Shown here piece by piece: positions 54,241-64,000 of a DNA stretch of 64,000 nt. The translations under genes were made by a program, and so were the position numbers. Position 1 is the stretch's first letter; every line of letters begins with the position of its first letter. The DNA is from Streptomyces sp. NBC_01294. Its GTDB lineage: Bacteria > Actinomycetota > Actinomycetes > Streptomycetales > Streptomycetaceae. Where the stretch lies: the NCBI RefSeq assembly GCF_035917235.1, contig NZ_CP108424.1:1-64000 (forward strand). The letters run 5' to 3'. Under the pieces are notes generated by a model. It was given only the letters and a program-made list of their open reading frames with translations. It was not told the origin of the DNA and searched no databases.

Positions 54241-55074
54241 TCACTGTGCCGCCAGGGGCCGGCGGTCGCCTGCGGGCCTGTTGTGGCCGGTCGCGCGGTT
54301 CCCTGCGTCCCTGCCGCCCTCGGCCTCACCGGTGCCGGTCAGCCAGGTCAGGACGTCGGCGACGACCGGGTACGGGTCGGCGGCAGGGTGAAAGTGGTCG
54401 CCGGGAAAGGTCCGGTGGATGGTTCCGGCGGTGGTCGCGAGCCGCCAGCCCGCCGCTTCGGCCTCGGTCAGCTCGGGATCCTCCAGGCCACGGTGGGTCG
54501 TCACCGGGGCCCGGAGGACCGCGCCGGGCGCGGTCCGGTAGGTCTCGGCCAAGCGGTAGTCGGCACGGGCCGTGCGCAGCACGAGCTCGCGCAGGTCCGG
54601 GTGTTCGAGTACTTCGGGCGGTACTCCGCCGAGGCGGTCGAGTTCTGCCAGTACGGCGCGGTCGTCGCCGAGGTGGACGGTGCCGGGGCGCACCATGTGC
54701 GGTGCGGGCATCCCGGAGGCGGTCAGCCGGACCGCGGTATGTCCGCGGGCCTCCAGCCGGCGGGCGGTCTCGAACGCGGCGAGGGCGCCGAGGCTGTGTC
54801 CGTAGAGGGCGAACGGCCGGTCCAGCAGGGGCAGTGCAGCCTCGCAGGCGCGATCGGCGAGCCGGGCGAGGTCGTCGGCGAGTGGTTCGAGGAGGCGGTC
54901 GGCGTGCCCGGGGTACTCGACCGCGTGCAGTTCCACGTCGTCGGGCAGGAGGGCGTGCCACTGGCGGAAGGCGGCGGAAGAGCCGCCGCCGTGCGGGAAG
55001 CACAGCAGCCGGATCCGGGCGGCCGGCCGGGGGCGCAGGCAGCGGAACCAGGTGGCGGTGGGCTCGGTGCTCAT
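54241..55074 (-). CDS. pglD: Type II thioesterase, PglD-like
   Basis: A 277-residue alpha/beta hydrolase of the stand-alone thioesterase family. The N-terminal CFPHGGGSSAAFRQWHALLP, the nucleophile elbow FALYGHSLGALAAFE (Ser near 100) and the late histidine in TFPGDHFHPAADPY are clear. In the phenylglycine pathway PglD is proposed to free phenylglyoxylate from its CoA ester; alternatively such enzymes clear misprimed carrier proteins. The ATG at 55074 overlaps the E1 beta stop by 4 bases, placing it firmly in the same operon. The C-terminal 25 residues are disordered. A perfect palindrome follows. Confidence 0.85.
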   Translation of the reverse strand: MSTEPTATWFRCLRPRPAARIRLLCFPHGGGSSAAFRQWHALLPDDVELHAVEYPGHADRLLEPLADDLARLADRACEAALPLLDRPFALYGHSLGALAAFETARRLEARGHTAVRLTASGMPAPHMVRPGTVHLGDDRAVLAELDRLGGVPPEVLEHPDLRELVLRTARADYRLAETYRTAPGAVLRAPVTTHRGLEDPELTEAEAAGWRLATTAGTIHRTFPGDHFHPAADPYPVVADVLTWLTGTGEAEGGRDAGNRATGHNRPAGDRRPLAAQ

Positions 55075-56057
55075 GCCGGGACCGCCTCCCATTCCAGGGA
55101 CGCCACCGCGTCCAGGATCCGGTCCACGCCGGGCAGGTAGTGGCGCTCCAGCAGCGGCGGCGGGTACGGCACGTCGAATCCGGTGACGCGGCGCACGGGT
55201 GCTTCCAGGTGGTAGAAGCAGCGTTCGGTGATCCGGGCGGCGATCTCGGCGCCCGGGCCGGCGAAGCCGTGTGCCTCGTGGACGACGACGGCGCGTCCGG
55301 TGCGGCGCACGCTGGCGCAGACCGTCGCGTCGTCGAGCGGCATCAGAGTCCGCAGGTCGATGACTTCGAGGTCCCAGCCGTGTTCGGCTGCGGCCTCGGC
55401 GGCTTCCAGCGCGGTGGTGACCGCGGGGCCGTAGGCGATGAGGGTGGCATGGGTGCCGTGCCGTCTGATGACCGCCGAGCCGAGCGGGCCGGTGTCCACC
55501 GGCAGTCCGATGGCCTCCTTGTGCCAGTACAGCCGCTTGGGTTCGAGGAAGACCACGGGGTCGGGGGAGGCTATGGAACGACGCAGCAGCGAGTACGCGT
55601 CGGCCGCGTTCGCCGGGGTGACGACCGTCAGTCCGGGGGTGGCCATGTAGTAGATCTCGGAGGAGTCGCTGTGGTGCTCGACGCCGCCGATGCCGCCGCC
55701 GTACGGGATGCGGATGGTCAGGGGGAGGCCGATGGCGCCGCGGGTGCGGTTGCGCAGTTTGGCGACGTGGCTGACGAGCTGTTCGAAGGCGGGGTAGGCG
55801 AAGGCGTCGAACTGCATCTCGACGATCGGGCGGTAGCCGTACATCGCCATGCCGACGGCGGTGCCCAAGATGGCCGATTCGGCGAGCGGGGTGTCGAAGC
55901 AGCGATCGTCGCCGAATTCGGCGGCCAGGCCGTCGGTGATCCGGAAGACGCCGCCGAGGGCGCCGATGTCCTCGCCGAACAGGATGGTCTTGGGGTCGTC
56001 GCGCAGGGCGTCGCGCAGGGCGGTGTTGAGCGCCTTGGCCATGGTGATCTCGGACAT
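55071..56057 (-). CDS. pglC: 2-Oxoacid dehydrogenase E1 beta subunit, PglC-like
   Basis: A 328-residue E1 beta subunit (transketolase pyrimidine-binding and C-terminal domains). Typical segments are TILFGEDIGALGGVFRITDG, CFDTPLAESAILGTAVGMAM, QFDAFAYPAFEQLVSHVAKL, VVFLEPKRLYWHKEA and LEVIDLRTLMPLDDATV. With the alpha subunit it should decarboxylate an aryl 2-oxoacid, probably phenylpyruvate, toward phenylacetyl-CoA. No E2 or E3 gene is seen in the window, so those components must come from elsewhere. The ATG overlaps the alpha-subunit stop and the end overlaps the thioesterase start, each by 4 bases. Confidence 0.9.
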   Translation of the reverse strand: MSEITMAKALNTALRDALRDDPKTILFGEDIGALGGVFRITDGLAAEFGDDRCFDTPLAESAILGTAVGMAMYGYRPIVEMQFDAFAYPAFEQLVSHVAKLRNRTRGAIGLPLTIRIPYGGGIGGVEHHSDSSEIYYMATPGLTVVTPANAADAYSLLRRSIASPDPVVFLEPKRLYWHKEAIGLPVDTGPLGSAVIRRHGTHATLIAYGPAVTTALEAAEAAAEHGWDLEVIDLRTLMPLDDATVCASVRRTGRAVVVHEAHGFAGPGAEIAARITERCFYHLEAPVRRVTGFDVPYPPPLLERHYLPGVDRILDAVASLEWEAVPA

Positions 56058-57106
56058 CAGTCCCCCTGTTCGTCCGCGGCCAGTTCGGCTGCCAGCCGCT
56101 CCGACTGCTCGCGCAGGTGGGGCGGGAGGTGGTGGTAAACGTGCCGGAACATCTGCATCGGGTCCCCCGTCGGCGGCTCCGAGAAGCGAGCGCTCAGTTC
56201 GGTGGCAAAGGCGTCGGCGGCCGCGGCAATCCCGTCTGCGGCGACGCGGTCGAGCACCCCGGCGGCCAGCAGGTCCCGTTCGAGGCGGTCGACCGGGTCC
56301 TGGGCGGCCCAGGCGTCGGCCTCCCCGGCGGGGCGGTAGCGGGTGTCGTCGTCGGCGTTGGTGTGCGCGTCGATCCGGTAGGTGACCGCCTCGATCAGGG
56401 TCGGTCCGTGGCCAGCCCGGGCCCGTTCGGCGGCGTCGTGGACGGCCTGGTACACCTGGAGAACGTCGTTGCCGTCGATCCGCACGCCGGGCATGCCGTA
56501 GCCGGCGGCCTTGTCGGCCAGGGTGCGGGCCGCGGTCTGCTTGGCGAGCGGGACGCTGATCGCGTACTGGTTGTTCTGGACCAGGAAGACGACGGGCGCG
56601 CGGCGGACGGCGGCGTAGTTGAGCGCCTCGTGGAAGTCGCCCTCGCTGGTGGCGCCGTCGCCGATGTAGGCGAGCGCCACGATCGGGTCGCCGGCCATTC
56701 GGGCGGCGTCGGCCAGCCCGGCGGCGTGCAGGCACTGGGTCGCCAGCGGGGTGCACTGGGGGGCGGTGTGCTCGGCCACCGGGTCGTATCCGCAGTGCTG
56801 GTCGCCCCGGAAAAGGGTGAGCACCTGCACCGGGTCGATCCCGCGGGTGAGCAGTGCGACGCTCTCCCGGTAGGTGGGGAACAGCCAGTCGGTGGGGCGG
56901 ACGGCGAGCGCCGAGCCCACTTGGCAGGCTTCTTGGCCGCGGGAGGAAGGGTAGACGGCGAGCCGCCCCTGCCGGCTGAAGGCGGTGGCCTGCCGGTTGA
57001 AGGCGCGGCCGACCACCATGGCCCGGTACATGAGCAGCTGCCGGTCGGGCGGCACCTCGGCGGCGGCCGTGGCCGGAGCGGCGGTGGGTGCTTCGAGTAC
57101 GGTCAC
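56057..57106 (-). CDS. pglB: 2-Oxoacid dehydrogenase E1 alpha subunit, PglB-like
   Basis: A 349-residue thiamine-diphosphate-dependent E1 alpha subunit. It shows LLMYRAMVVGRAFNRQATAF, SSRGQEACQVGSALAVRPTD, and the TPP motif running from ALAYIGDGATSEGDFHEALN to VFLVQNNQYAISVPLAKQT. Similarity is to pyruvate and branched-chain 2-oxoacid dehydrogenases; the locus points to phenylpyruvate as substrate (PglB/PglC of L-phenylglycine biosynthesis). The GTG at 57106 overlaps the dioxygenase stop by 4 bases. It is intact. Confidence 0.9.
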   Translation of the reverse strand: MTVLEAPTAAPATAAAEVPPDRQLLMYRAMVVGRAFNRQATAFSRQGRLAVYPSSRGQEACQVGSALAVRPTDWLFPTYRESVALLTRGIDPVQVLTLFRGDQHCGYDPVAEHTAPQCTPLATQCLHAAGLADAARMAGDPIVALAYIGDGATSEGDFHEALNYAAVRRAPVVFLVQNNQYAISVPLAKQTAARTLADKAAGYGMPGVRIDGNDVLQVYQAVHDAAERARAGHGPTLIEAVTYRIDAHTNADDDTRYRPAGEADAWAAQDPVDRLERDLLAAGVLDRVAADGIAAAADAFATELSARFSEPPTGDPMQMFRHVYHHLPPHLREQSERLAAELAADEQGD

Positions 57107-58536
57107 CGCCGGCCACCCCCGCTGCGGGCGCGGCGGCTGATCCAGGTCCGCTCCAGGTTGGCCATGAGGTCCGGGCTGTACAGCCGGTAGGACTGTTCGA
57201 GGGCGTAGGCGGCCATGTAGCGGCGGAAGAGGTCCAGCGGCTCCTCGCCGAGGGTCATCATGCGGCGGTTGGCGGCGACGGCGGGGTTGTCGAGGTGCTG
57301 GGCGGCCCGCTCGACGGCGGCGTCCATGGCGTCGGCCGGGGCGGTCTCGTCGACGAGCAGTGCCGCGTCCGGGTCACCGGCGCGCAGCCGGTGGCCCCAC
57401 AGGACGATCCGGCGGGCGGGCCGGCTGCCGGTCAGTGCGGTGAGTCGCAGATTGGCGACGCCGGGGACGAGCCCCTCCTCCATGGCGGGCAGGCTGAACC
57501 ACGAGTCGTCGGCGGCCACCACCCGGTCGAGGGTGGGCAGGATCTGCATGCCGCCGCCGATCGCGAAGGAATCGACGGCACCCACCCACGGCTTGTCGGC
57601 CTGTGGCCACCAGCGCTCACCGCCCGCCTCGCCGTCCAGGCACAGGCCGCGGGTGAACTTCGCGATGTAGCCGATCTCGCGGCGCAGGAAGAAGCCGAGG
57701 AGGGAGATCTCGCCGTGGTAGAGGTGGGTGAGATTGATGCCAGCGCTGAACACCCGTCGGCCGCGGTAGGCGGAGTGCGACATCGGGGCGCCGCGCAGGA
57801 CGCCGACCCGGCTCGCCTCGTCGAGCAGCACCAGGTCGGTGCCGGTCTCCAGGGCGGCGACGGCCGCGTCGTCCTCGGCGTTGAGGTAGGCGTCGTTGCA
57901 CAGCTCGAGGTGGGCGATGCCGTCGCGGCGGGTGACGGTGGCGAGCTTCAGGTCGGCCCGGCCGGTGCGGCGGTACTCGGGGAGCGCGGCAAGGGCGTCG
58001 GGGGTGGGCCGCAGCATGGTGCACAGCAGGTGGGAGCCGGCCCGGGGGGAGTCGAGGACGGCGTGGAAGAAGATGCCGAGGTCGATTTCCCAGCCTTCCT
58101 TGTCGCGCTGGGCGAGCCGGGCGTCGGCGGCCAGCAGGTCGCGGCCGGGCACCAGCCCGGGGTAGCGGTCGGCGGCCAGCTCGGCGAGCCGGTCCAGGCG
58201 GGGGTGGCGGGTGTGGCCGTCCGTCAGCTCGGTGTAGACCTGCTCGGCGTGGCGGGCGAGGAAGTCCCGGCGCAGGGTGCGGGCGCCCCGGTGGAGGGTG
58301 TCGGCGGTGCGCTGCTGCTGCTCGGTCCGCTCGCGCCGGGTCGGCAGTTCGGTGATGCGGGCGGTGAGCGTGCGCAGCAGGCCGGTGGCTGTGTCGCGGT
58401 CGGCGGCGAAGTCGCCGGTCAGGGTGGTGTCGGCCACGTCCGGGGTGTGCGGGCGGGAAGTGGTGCCAGGCACGGCGCCGGCGATGAGGGTGGAAGGCAA
58501 GGGGGTCTCCGTTCGGGTGGATGGGGCGGGACTCAT
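57103..58536 (-). CDS. DpgC-like aryl-acetyl-CoA dioxygenase (pglA position)
   Basis: A 477-residue crotonase-superfamily protein of the DpgC type, the cofactor-free dioxygenase that turns 3,5-dihydroxyphenylacetyl-CoA into the arylglyoxylate. The N-terminal helical domain ([20 protein letters not shown]) and the large middle are as in Dpg[61 protein letters not shown], the oxyanion loop [20 protein letters not shown], and [15 protein letters not shown]. Here it likely oxidises phenylacetyl-CoA for phenylglycine. It occupies the place of pglA in the pristinamycin operon; I am unsure whether PglA is itself DpgC-like. The ATG at 58536 overlaps the NRPS stop by 4 bases; a later start near 58500 is possible. 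Confidence 0.85.
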   Translation of the reverse strand: MSPAPSTRTETPLPSTLIAGAVPGTTSRPHTPDVADTTLTGDFAADRDTATGLLRTLTARITELPTRRERTEQQQRTADTLHRGARTLRRDFLARHAEQVYTELTDGHTRHPRLDRLAELAADRYPGLVPGRDLLAADARLAQRDKEGWEIDLGIFFHAVLDSPRAGSHLLCTMLRPTPDALAALPEYRRTGRADLKLATVTRRDGIAHLELCNDAYLNAEDDAAVAALETGTDLVLLDEASRVGVLRGAPMSHSAYRGRRVFSAGINLTHLYHGEISLLGFFLRREIGYIAKFTRGLCLDGEAGGERWWPQADKPWVGAVDSFAIGGGMQILPTLDRVVAADDSWFSLPAMEEGLVPGVANLRLTALTGSRPARRIVLWGHRLRAGDPDAALLVDETAPADAMDAAVERAAQHLDNPAVAANRRMMTLGEEPLDLFRRYMAAYALEQSYRLYSPDLMANLERTWISRRARSGGGRR

Positions 58537-61500
58537 CGGGGCGTCGCGGCCGTCGGCCGGGGCGTCCGGGCGGCCAGGGTGCGGCCGATCACGGCGAGGG
58601 CGTCGGACCGGGCGAGTCCGGCGTGGTCGGTGTCCAGGCGGTGCTCGTCGATGAGGCCGCCGATGTGCGGCTGCCACAGGTCGGCCGTCAGTGTCGGGTC
58701 GGTGCGGTCGCGGGTGGCCGCGAAGAACTCCAGGTCGCCGCCGAAGTAGCCGGGCACGAAGCCTTCCAAGAGGCGGGTGTTGTTGAGGAAGACGGCGACC
58801 ATGCGGGTGACGGTGTCCTCGTCCAGGCCGGCGAGGGCGCTACCGGACTCGCGCAGCAGTGACATGACCTCCGGGCGGCTGAGGGAGCCGTCGCCGAGTG
58901 CGGTCCGGTCGACCTGGGCGGCGTTCAGCAGGATCGCCATGACCTCCTGTTCGCCTACCTGGTGCTCGCCGGAGCTGTAGGAGCCGGGGTAGCCGTCGAG
59001 GACGGCGAGCAGGGTCACCTCGGCGCCTTCGGCTTCCAGCCGCGACGCGACGGCATGTGCGAGGAGTCCGCCGAAGGACCAGCCGAGCAGCTGGTAGGGG
59101 CCGTTCGGGGCGGTCTTGCGGATCTGTTCCGCGTAGTCCTGCGCCATCTCGTCCAGGGTCGGCGGAAGCGGTTCGTCCTGGGCCAGTCCCCTGGCCTGGA
59201 CGGCGTACACGGGCTGGTCGCGGTCGAGGTGGCGCAGCAGGCCGGAGTAGATCCAGCCGAATCCGCCGGCGGGGTGCAGGCAGAACAGCGGCGGCCGGGT
59301 GCCCTCGGCCCGCAGGGGGAGGATGACGCCCAGCGGGTCGGCCGTGGTCTGCGGGCCGTCGGTGCGGGCGGCGAGCGCCGCCACGGTCGGGGCCTCGAAG
59401 AGGGTGCGTACGGTCAGCTCGGTGCCGAGGACGGTGTTGATACGGCCCATCAGCCTGGTCGCCAGCATGGAGTGGCCGCCCAGTTCGAAGAAGCCGTCGT
59501 CGATGCTGACCCGTTCGAGGCCGAGCACCTCCGCGAAGAGGCCGCAGAGCAGTTCCTCGCGGGGGTCGCGGGGCAGCCGCCCGGTGCCGGGGCCGGCCCA
59601 CTTCGGTGCGGGCAGGGCGTCCCGGTCGAGCTTCCCGTTGGGGGTCAGCGGGAGGGTGTCCAGCACCACGAACGCGGACGGGACCATGTAGTCGGGCAGC
59701 CTGGCCTCCAGGTCGGCGCGGAGCCGGGCCGGGTCGGGTGCGGCGGCGGGGTCGGCCGGCAGGACATACGCCACCAGGGCGGTGCTGCCGGAGCGGTCGG
59801 CGCGGGCGACGACGGCGGCCCGGGCGACTTCCGGGTCCAGCGCGAGGGCGCTCTCCACCTCGCCGGGTTCGATCCGGAAACCGCGGATCTTCACCTGATC
59901 GTCGGAGCGGCCGAGGAACTCGATCACGCCGTCGGCGGTGTGGCGCGCGAGGTCGCCGGTGCGGTACATCCGGGAGCCCGTGTCGTCGAAGTGGTCGGCG
60001 AACGGGTCGGCGACGAACCGCTCCGCGGTGCGTCCGGGCTCTCCCCAGTAGCCGCGGGCGAGGCCGGCGCCGGCGATGTACAGCTCGCCGGGGACCCCGG
60101 GGGGGACGGGCTGGAGCCGGGCGTCCAGGACGTAGGCGCGGGTGTTGTCCAGCGGGCGGCCGATCGGCACGAGGTCCGGGACCCGGCCGGCGTCGGTGAA
60201 CGCGTGCCAGGTGCAGCCGAGGGTGGTCTCGGTCGGGCCGTAGAGCACCTTGACCACGGTGCCCGGGCAGTGCTGCAGGACGCGTCGCACGGCGGTCGGC
60301 GGCACGACGTCGCCGCCGGTCCACACCTGGGGGACTCCGGCGAAGGCGTCCGGCGCCTCGTCGGCGACGACCCCGAAGAGGCCGGCCGTCAGGAGAAGGG
60401 CGGTGACGCCCTCGTCGGCCACGACCCGGCGCAGCACGGCCGCGTCCAGGTTGCCGGGCGGGGCGACGACGATCCGGCCGCCGGACAGCAGCGGGCTCCA
60501 CAGTTCATAGGTGGAGATGTCGAACGCGTACGGGGAGTGCATCAGAACCCGCGAGTCGGGGCCGGGCTCCCAGCAGCGGTCCAGGGCGAGGTCGACGGCG
60601 TCGCCGTGGGTGATGCCGATGCCCTTGGGGACGCCGGTGGAACCGGAGGTGAACATCACGTAGGCGAGCCGGTCGGGTGCGGCGGCGACGCCGGGGTCGT
60701 GGCCAGGCCAGGCGCCGGCGGCGTCCGCGTCGTCTGCGGTCTGCGCGTCGACGACCAGGCCGCGGGTGCCCGGGTCGGGCAGGCGGTCCAGCGAGGCGCG
60801 GTCGGTGAGCAGCAGGGGGGCGCAGGTCTGGGCGATCACCTGGCGCATCCGCTCGGCAGGGTGTCCGGTGTGCAGGGGGACGTAGACGCCGCCGGCCTTG
60901 AGCACCGCGAGGGTGGAGACCACCAGGTCGGCGGAGCGTTCCTGGAGGACGGCCACCGGTGTTTCCGGGCGGACGCCCTCGGCGATCAGCCGGTGCGCGA
61001 GCCGGTTGGCCCGGGTGTCGAGTTCGCGGTACGTCAGCTGCTCGGAGCCGGTTGCCACAGCGACGGCGTCCGGGGTGCGGGCGGCCTGCTCGGCAAAGAG
61101 GCCGGTCAGGGTCGCCGCGGCGCGGGCCGGCCGGTGGGTGGTGGCGTTCCAGCCGGTCACCGCGCGCTCGTGCTCGGCGTCGTCGAGGATCGGCAGGAGG
61201 CCGATCGGCCGGTCCGGTTCGGCGGCGGCGTGCGCCAGCAGCCGTACCAGGCGGTCGGCGAGTGCCTCGGCGGTGGCCGGGTCGAACAGGTCGGTGCGGT
61301 ACTCCAGCATGGCGTCGATGCCGCCAGGGGTGCCGTCCTCGGCGTGCCGTTCGACCAGGTTGAAGGTGAGGTCGAACTTGGCGGCGCCGAGGTCGACCAT
61401 CTCGGGGCGGACGGTCACGCCGGGGAGCGACAGGCCGCCCTCCGGGGTGTTCTGGAGCGCGAGGAGGACCTGGAACAGGGGGTGGTGGGCGAGCGACCGC

Positions 61501-64000
61501 TCCGGGCGGACGGCCTCCACGAGCCGTTCGAAGGGCAGGTCCTGGTGGGCGTAGGCGGCCAGGGCCGTCTTTCGGGCGCGGCCGAGCAGATCGCGGAAGG
61601 TCGGGTCGCCGGAGGTGTCGGTGCGCAGGACCAAGGTGTTGATGAACAGTCCGACGAGGTCGTCGAGCGCGTCGTCGGTGCGTCCTGCGACCGGGGTGCC
61701 GATCGGGATGTCGGTGCCGGCGCCGACCCGGGTGAGCAGGGCGGCGAGGCCGGCTTGGAGCACCATGAACAGGCTCGCGCCGTTCTGCCGGGCCAGGGCC
61801 AGCAGGTCCCGGTGGAGATCGGCGGGGAGGGTCCGCAGGATGGCTTCGCCCTGGTTGCCGGCGACGGCCGGGCGGGGCCGGTCGGCGGGCAGATCGAGCT
61901 GTTCCGGCAGCCCGGCCAGGGTCTGCTTCCAGTGGTCGCGCTGGCGGTGCAGCAGGCTGTCCGAGGCGTCCTCGTCGCCCAGCAGTTCGCGCTGCCACAG
62001 GGTGTAGTCGGCGTACTGGACCGGGAGGGGCTCCCAGTCGGGTGCGCCGCCGTCGAGCCGGGCCCGGTAGGCGCGGGTCAGGTCGCGGCCCAGCGGGGCG
62101 AGCGACCAGCCGTCGCCGGCGATGTGGTGCAGCAGCAGGAGCAGGACGTGCTCGTCCGGTGCGAGGGTGAACAGGGTCACGCGCAGCGGCAGTTCACGAG
62201 TGAGGTCGAAGCCGTGCCGTGCCGCTGCGGCGAGGTCGCCGGGGAGGTCCTGCGGGCTGGTGGCCCGTACCGCGAGGGCGGGGCGGGCGTCGTCCCCGGT
62301 GAGGACCCGCTGATAGGGCGTGCCGTCATGGTCGGGGAAGACGGTGCGCAGGCTCTCGTGCCGCGCGGTGACGTCGGCGAGGGCGGCGCCGAGGGCGGCT
62401 TCGTCGAGCGGGCCGGTGAGGCGGACCGCGACCGGGAGGTTGTAGCTGGGGTCAGGCCCGCCGAGCCGGTTGAGGAACCAGAGCCGGTTCTGTCCGAAGG
62501 ACAGCGGGACGTGTTCGGGGCGGTCGGTGGCGCGGGGAGCGGGGCGCCGGCCACGGTCGTCCCGCTGGAGGATGTCGGCCAGGGCGGCAACGGTGGGTGC
62601 CTCGAACAGGTCACGGACGGCGATCTCGGCACCGAGGACGGTACGGATCCGGCTGGTCAGCCGCGTCGCGAGCAACGAGTGCCCGCCCAGGTCGAAGAAG
62701 TCCTCGTGGATGCCGACCTTGGACAGTCCCAGCACCTCCGCGAACAGCGACGCCAGGATCTCCTGCTGCGGCGTGCGCGGCACGCCCCGGCCCTCCGCCG
62801 ACCGGCCCGGCGCCGGCAGCGCCGCCCGATCCAGCTTCCCGTTCGGCGTCAACGGCAACGACTCCAACACCACGAACGACGACGGCACCATGAAGGCCGG
62901 CAACACCCCGCCCAAAGCCTCACGCAGCACACCCGGATCCGGCACCGAACCCGGCACCGCAACCAGATAGCCCACCAACCGCCGCTCCCCCGGCCGATCC
63001 TCCCGCGCCAGCACCACAGCCCGGGCCACCCCCGGCTGCGCCGCCAACACACTCTCCACCTCACCCGGCTCGATCCGGAAACCCCGGATCTTCACCTGAT
63101 GATCCGCACGACCGGCGAACTCCAGCACACCCGAGCCGTCCCACCGCGCCAGGTCACCCGTGCGGTACATACGGGTCCCGGACACACCGAACGGGTCGGC
63201 GACGAACCGCTCCGCCGTCAAACCCGGCCGATTCAGATAACCACGGGCGACACCCGCACCCGCGAGATACAGCTCGCCCACCACACCCGGCGGCACCGGA
63301 CGCAGAAACCCGTCCAGCACGTACAGCCGCGCATTGTCCACCGGCCCACCGATCGGCACCGGCTCCGGCCACCCACCCGGATCGACCGGGAGGGTGTGGG
63401 TGGTGACAGCGTGGGTCTCGGCCGGGCCGTAGACATTGTGCAAGCGTCGGCCGGGGAGCGTCCGGTACAGCGCTCGAACCTGTTCGCCGGCGGTAAGGGC
63501 CTCGCCGCCTTGGAGGATGTCGGTGAGGTCGGGCAGGGTGCTGCCGCGGCGGGCGGCGGCGTCGGCGAGCGCCTCGACGACCAGGTTGGGTGCGAACAGC
63601 TCGTTGACCCGGTACTCCTCCAGCCAGGCGGCGAGCGCGTCGGCGTCGCGGCGCACCGCGTCCGTCGGGACGACCAGGGTCTTGCCCATGACCAGCGGCG
63701 AGAGGATCTCCTGGACGGAGAAGTCGAAGCCGATGGCGGTGTACTGGGCGGTGCGCACGCCCGGTCCGCCCGGGAAGCGCCCGGTGTGCCAGGTCAGCAG
63801 GTTGGCCAGGCCCGCGTGGGGCATGACGACGGCCTTGGGGCGGCCGGTGGAGCCGGAGGTGTAGATGACGTACGCCGGGTGGGCCGGGGTCAGCGGCGCC
63901 GTCCGCTCGGCGTCGGTCAGGTTGCTCTCGGCCGGTTCACCGCCGAAGGTGTGGCCGTCGGACGGTCCGGTGCTGTCGGACGGGTCGAGGCGGTCGAGCC
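58533..64000 (-). CDS. NRPS, C-terminal part: A-PCP-C-A-PCP-TE (start beyond window)
   Basis: The last 1800 or so residues of a large synthetase whose beginning lies past the right edge. Domains are an A domain cut at its start ([14 protein letters not shown] near 63850; [11 protein letters not shown]), PCP ([13 protein letters not shown]), C ([14 protein letters not shown]), A ([28 protein letters not shown]), PCP ([13 protein letters not shown]) and a thioesterase ([14 protein letters not shown]). Read by eye, the first A pocket is D-F-Q-L-L-G-V-A-V, which I recall for pipecolate-type substrates, and the second D-I-Y-L-W-G-L-L-G, close to arylglycine codes. A pipecolate-then-phenylglycine ending with release by TE is the order of SnbDE in pristinamycin I. 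The gene is coupled to the phenylglycine genes by a 4-base overlap. Confidence 0.9.
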   Translation of the reverse strand, partial: LDRLDPSDSTGPSDGHTFGGEPAESNLTDAERTAPLTPAHPAYVIYTSGSTGRPKAVVMPHAGLANLLTWHTGRFPGGPGVRTAQYTAIGFDFSVQEILSPLVMGKTLVVPTDAVRRDADALAAWLEEYRVNELFAPNLVVEALADAAARRGSTLPDLTDILQGGEALTAGEQVRALYRTLPGRRLHNVYGPAETHAVTTHTLPVDPGGWPEPVPIGGPVDNARLYVLDGFLRPVPPGVVGELYLAGAGVARGYLNRPGLTAERFVADPFGVSGTRMYRTGDLARWDGSGVLEFAGRADHQVKIRGFRIEPGEVESVLAAQPGVARAVVLAREDRPGERRLVGYLVAVPGSVPDPGVLREALGGVLPAFMVPSSFVVLESLPLTPNGKLDRAALPAPGRSAEGRGVPRTPQQEILASLFAEVLGLSKVGIHEDFFDLGGHSLLATRLTSRIRTVLGAEIAVRDLFEAPTVAALADILQRDDRGRRPAPRATDRPEHVPLSFGQNRLWFLNRLGGPDPSYNLPVAVRLTGPLDEAALGAALADVTARHESLRTVFPDHDGTPYQRVLTGDDARPALAVRATSPQDLPGDLAAAARHGFDLTRELPLRVTLFTLAPDEHVLLLLLHHIAGDGWSLAPLGRDLTRAYRARLDGGAPDWEPLPVQYADYTLWQRELLGDEDASDSLLHRQRDHWKQTLAGLPEQLDLPADRPRPAVAGNQGEAILRTLPADLHRDLLALARQNGASLFMVLQAGLAALLTRVGAGTDIPIGTPVAGRTDDALDDLVGLFINTLVLRTDTSGDPTFRDLLGRARKTALAAYAHQDLPFERLVEAVRPERSLAHHPLFQVLLALQNTPEGGLSLPGVTVRPEMVDLGAAKFDLTFNLVERHAEDGTPGGIDAMLEYRTDLFDPATAEALADRLVRLLAHAAAEPDRPIGLLPILDDAEHERAVTGWNATTHRPARAAATLTGLFAEQAARTPDAVAVATGSEQLTYRELDTRANRLAHRLIAEGVRPETPVAVLQERSADLVVSTLAVLKAGGVYVPLHTGHPAERMRQVIAQTCAPLLLTDRASLDRLPDPGTRGLVVDAQTADDADAAGAWPGHDPGVAAAPDRLAYVMFTSGSTGVPKGIGITHGDAVDLALDRCWEPGPDSRVLMHSPYAFDISTYELWSPLLSGGRIVVAPPGNLDAAVLRRVVADEGVTALLLTAGLFGVVADEAPDAFAGVPQVWTGGDVVPPTAVRRVLQHCPGTVVKVLYGPTETTLGCTWHAFTDAGRVPDLVPIGRPLDNTRAYVLDARLQPVPPGVPGELYIAGAGLARGYWGEPGRTAERFVADPFADHFDDTGSRMYRTGDLARHTADGVIEFLGRSDDQVKIRGFRIEPGEVESALALDPEVARAAVVARADRSGSTALVAYVLPADPAAAPDPARLRADLEARLPDYMVPSAFVVLDTLPLTPNGKLDRDALPAPKWAGPGTGRLPRDPREELLCGLFAEVLGLERVSIDDGFFELGGHSMLATRLMGRINTVLGTELTVRTLFEAPTVAALAARTDGPQTTADPLGVILPLRAEGTRPPLFCLHPAGGFGWIYSGLLRHLDRDQPVYAVQARGLAQDEPLPPTLDEMAQDYAEQIRKTAPNGPYQLLGWSFGGLLAHAVASRLEAEGAEVTLLAVLDGYPGSYSSGEHQVGEQEVMAILLNAAQVDRTALGDGSLSRPEVMSLLRESGSALAGLDEDTVTRMVAVFLNNTRLLEGFVPGYFGGDLEFFAATRDRTDPTLTADLWQPHIGGLIDEHRLDTDHAGLARSDALAVIGRTLAARTPRPTAATPR

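Overview
The window is high-GC actinobacterial DNA and almost certainly comes from Streptomyces. The signs are GTG/TTG starts, 4-nt ATGA/GTGA stop-start overlaps, a relic of the telomere terminal-protein gene tpg, DUF2637- and DUF5302-type small genes, and a streptogramin-type antibiotic locus. It falls into two halves.

Accessory half (1 to about 33.9 kb). This part looks like subtelomeric or linear-plasmid-derived DNA. It opens with a large helicase carrying C-terminal helicase-associated repeats (236-2758); a decayed C-terminus of a second such helicase lies at 13.0-13.2 kb and a frameshifted, truncated tpg relic at 5.4-5.8 kb. Between them is a cell-surface gene set: a minus-strand protein joining a cytoplasmic HTH-like region, one membrane helix and an extracellular tachylectin-like propeller (5873-7495); a divergent secreted NlpC/P60 hydrolase with a ricin-type lectin domain (7667-8839); and a secreted polymorphic toxin with propeller repeats, a Hint autoprocessing domain and a CdiA-type RNase A tip (8930-12082) followed by its probable immunity gene. 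Then come a PIN-domain protein, an HTH protein with operator-like repeats, and two FtsK-like ATPase genes (one frameshifted, the other lacking the Walker A lysine). From 23.4 to 32.7 kb is an insertion-sequence graveyard: two copies of one IS5-family element, an IS21-family istAB element and a different IS5-family element with a passenger gene. Three of the four have clear inverted repeats and 3-bp target duplications (TAA, TTA, TTA). Gene fragments lie between them, and one IS truncates an acyl-CoA carboxylase epsilon-like gene.

Biosynthetic half (33.9 to 64 kb, all minus strand, continuing past the right edge). Transcription runs right to left. First is a multimodular NRPS ending A-PCP-C-A-PCP-TE (58533 to beyond 64000). 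Then, coupled by 4-nt overlaps, come a DpgC-like dioxygenase, E1 alpha and beta subunits of a 2-oxoacid dehydrogenase and a thioesterase, followed by an MbtH protein and an aminotransferase. This order matches the L-phenylglycine (pgl) genes of pristinamycin I. A second NRPS (C-A-PCP-E-C-PCP-TE, no second A domain) is followed by homologues of the pristinamycin IIA synthase subunits SnaA and SnaB and an SsuE-like FMN reductase. These run straight into a complete S-adenosylmethionine regeneration cassette: metK, an adenosine-kinase-type PfkB gene, metH, metF, ahcY. Small gaps suggest one transcript of about 18 kb from the second NRPS to ahcY. The putative promoters of this operon and of mbtH-pglE share a tandem GTCAGCG-type heptamer pair with the same 9-nt period, resembling sites of SARP activators. 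Together the genes suggest a streptogramin A plus B producer whose cluster carries its own methyl-donor recycling pathway.

Limits: product names rest on motif reading and remembered family features, with no database search. No tRNA, rRNA or CRISPR array was seen.
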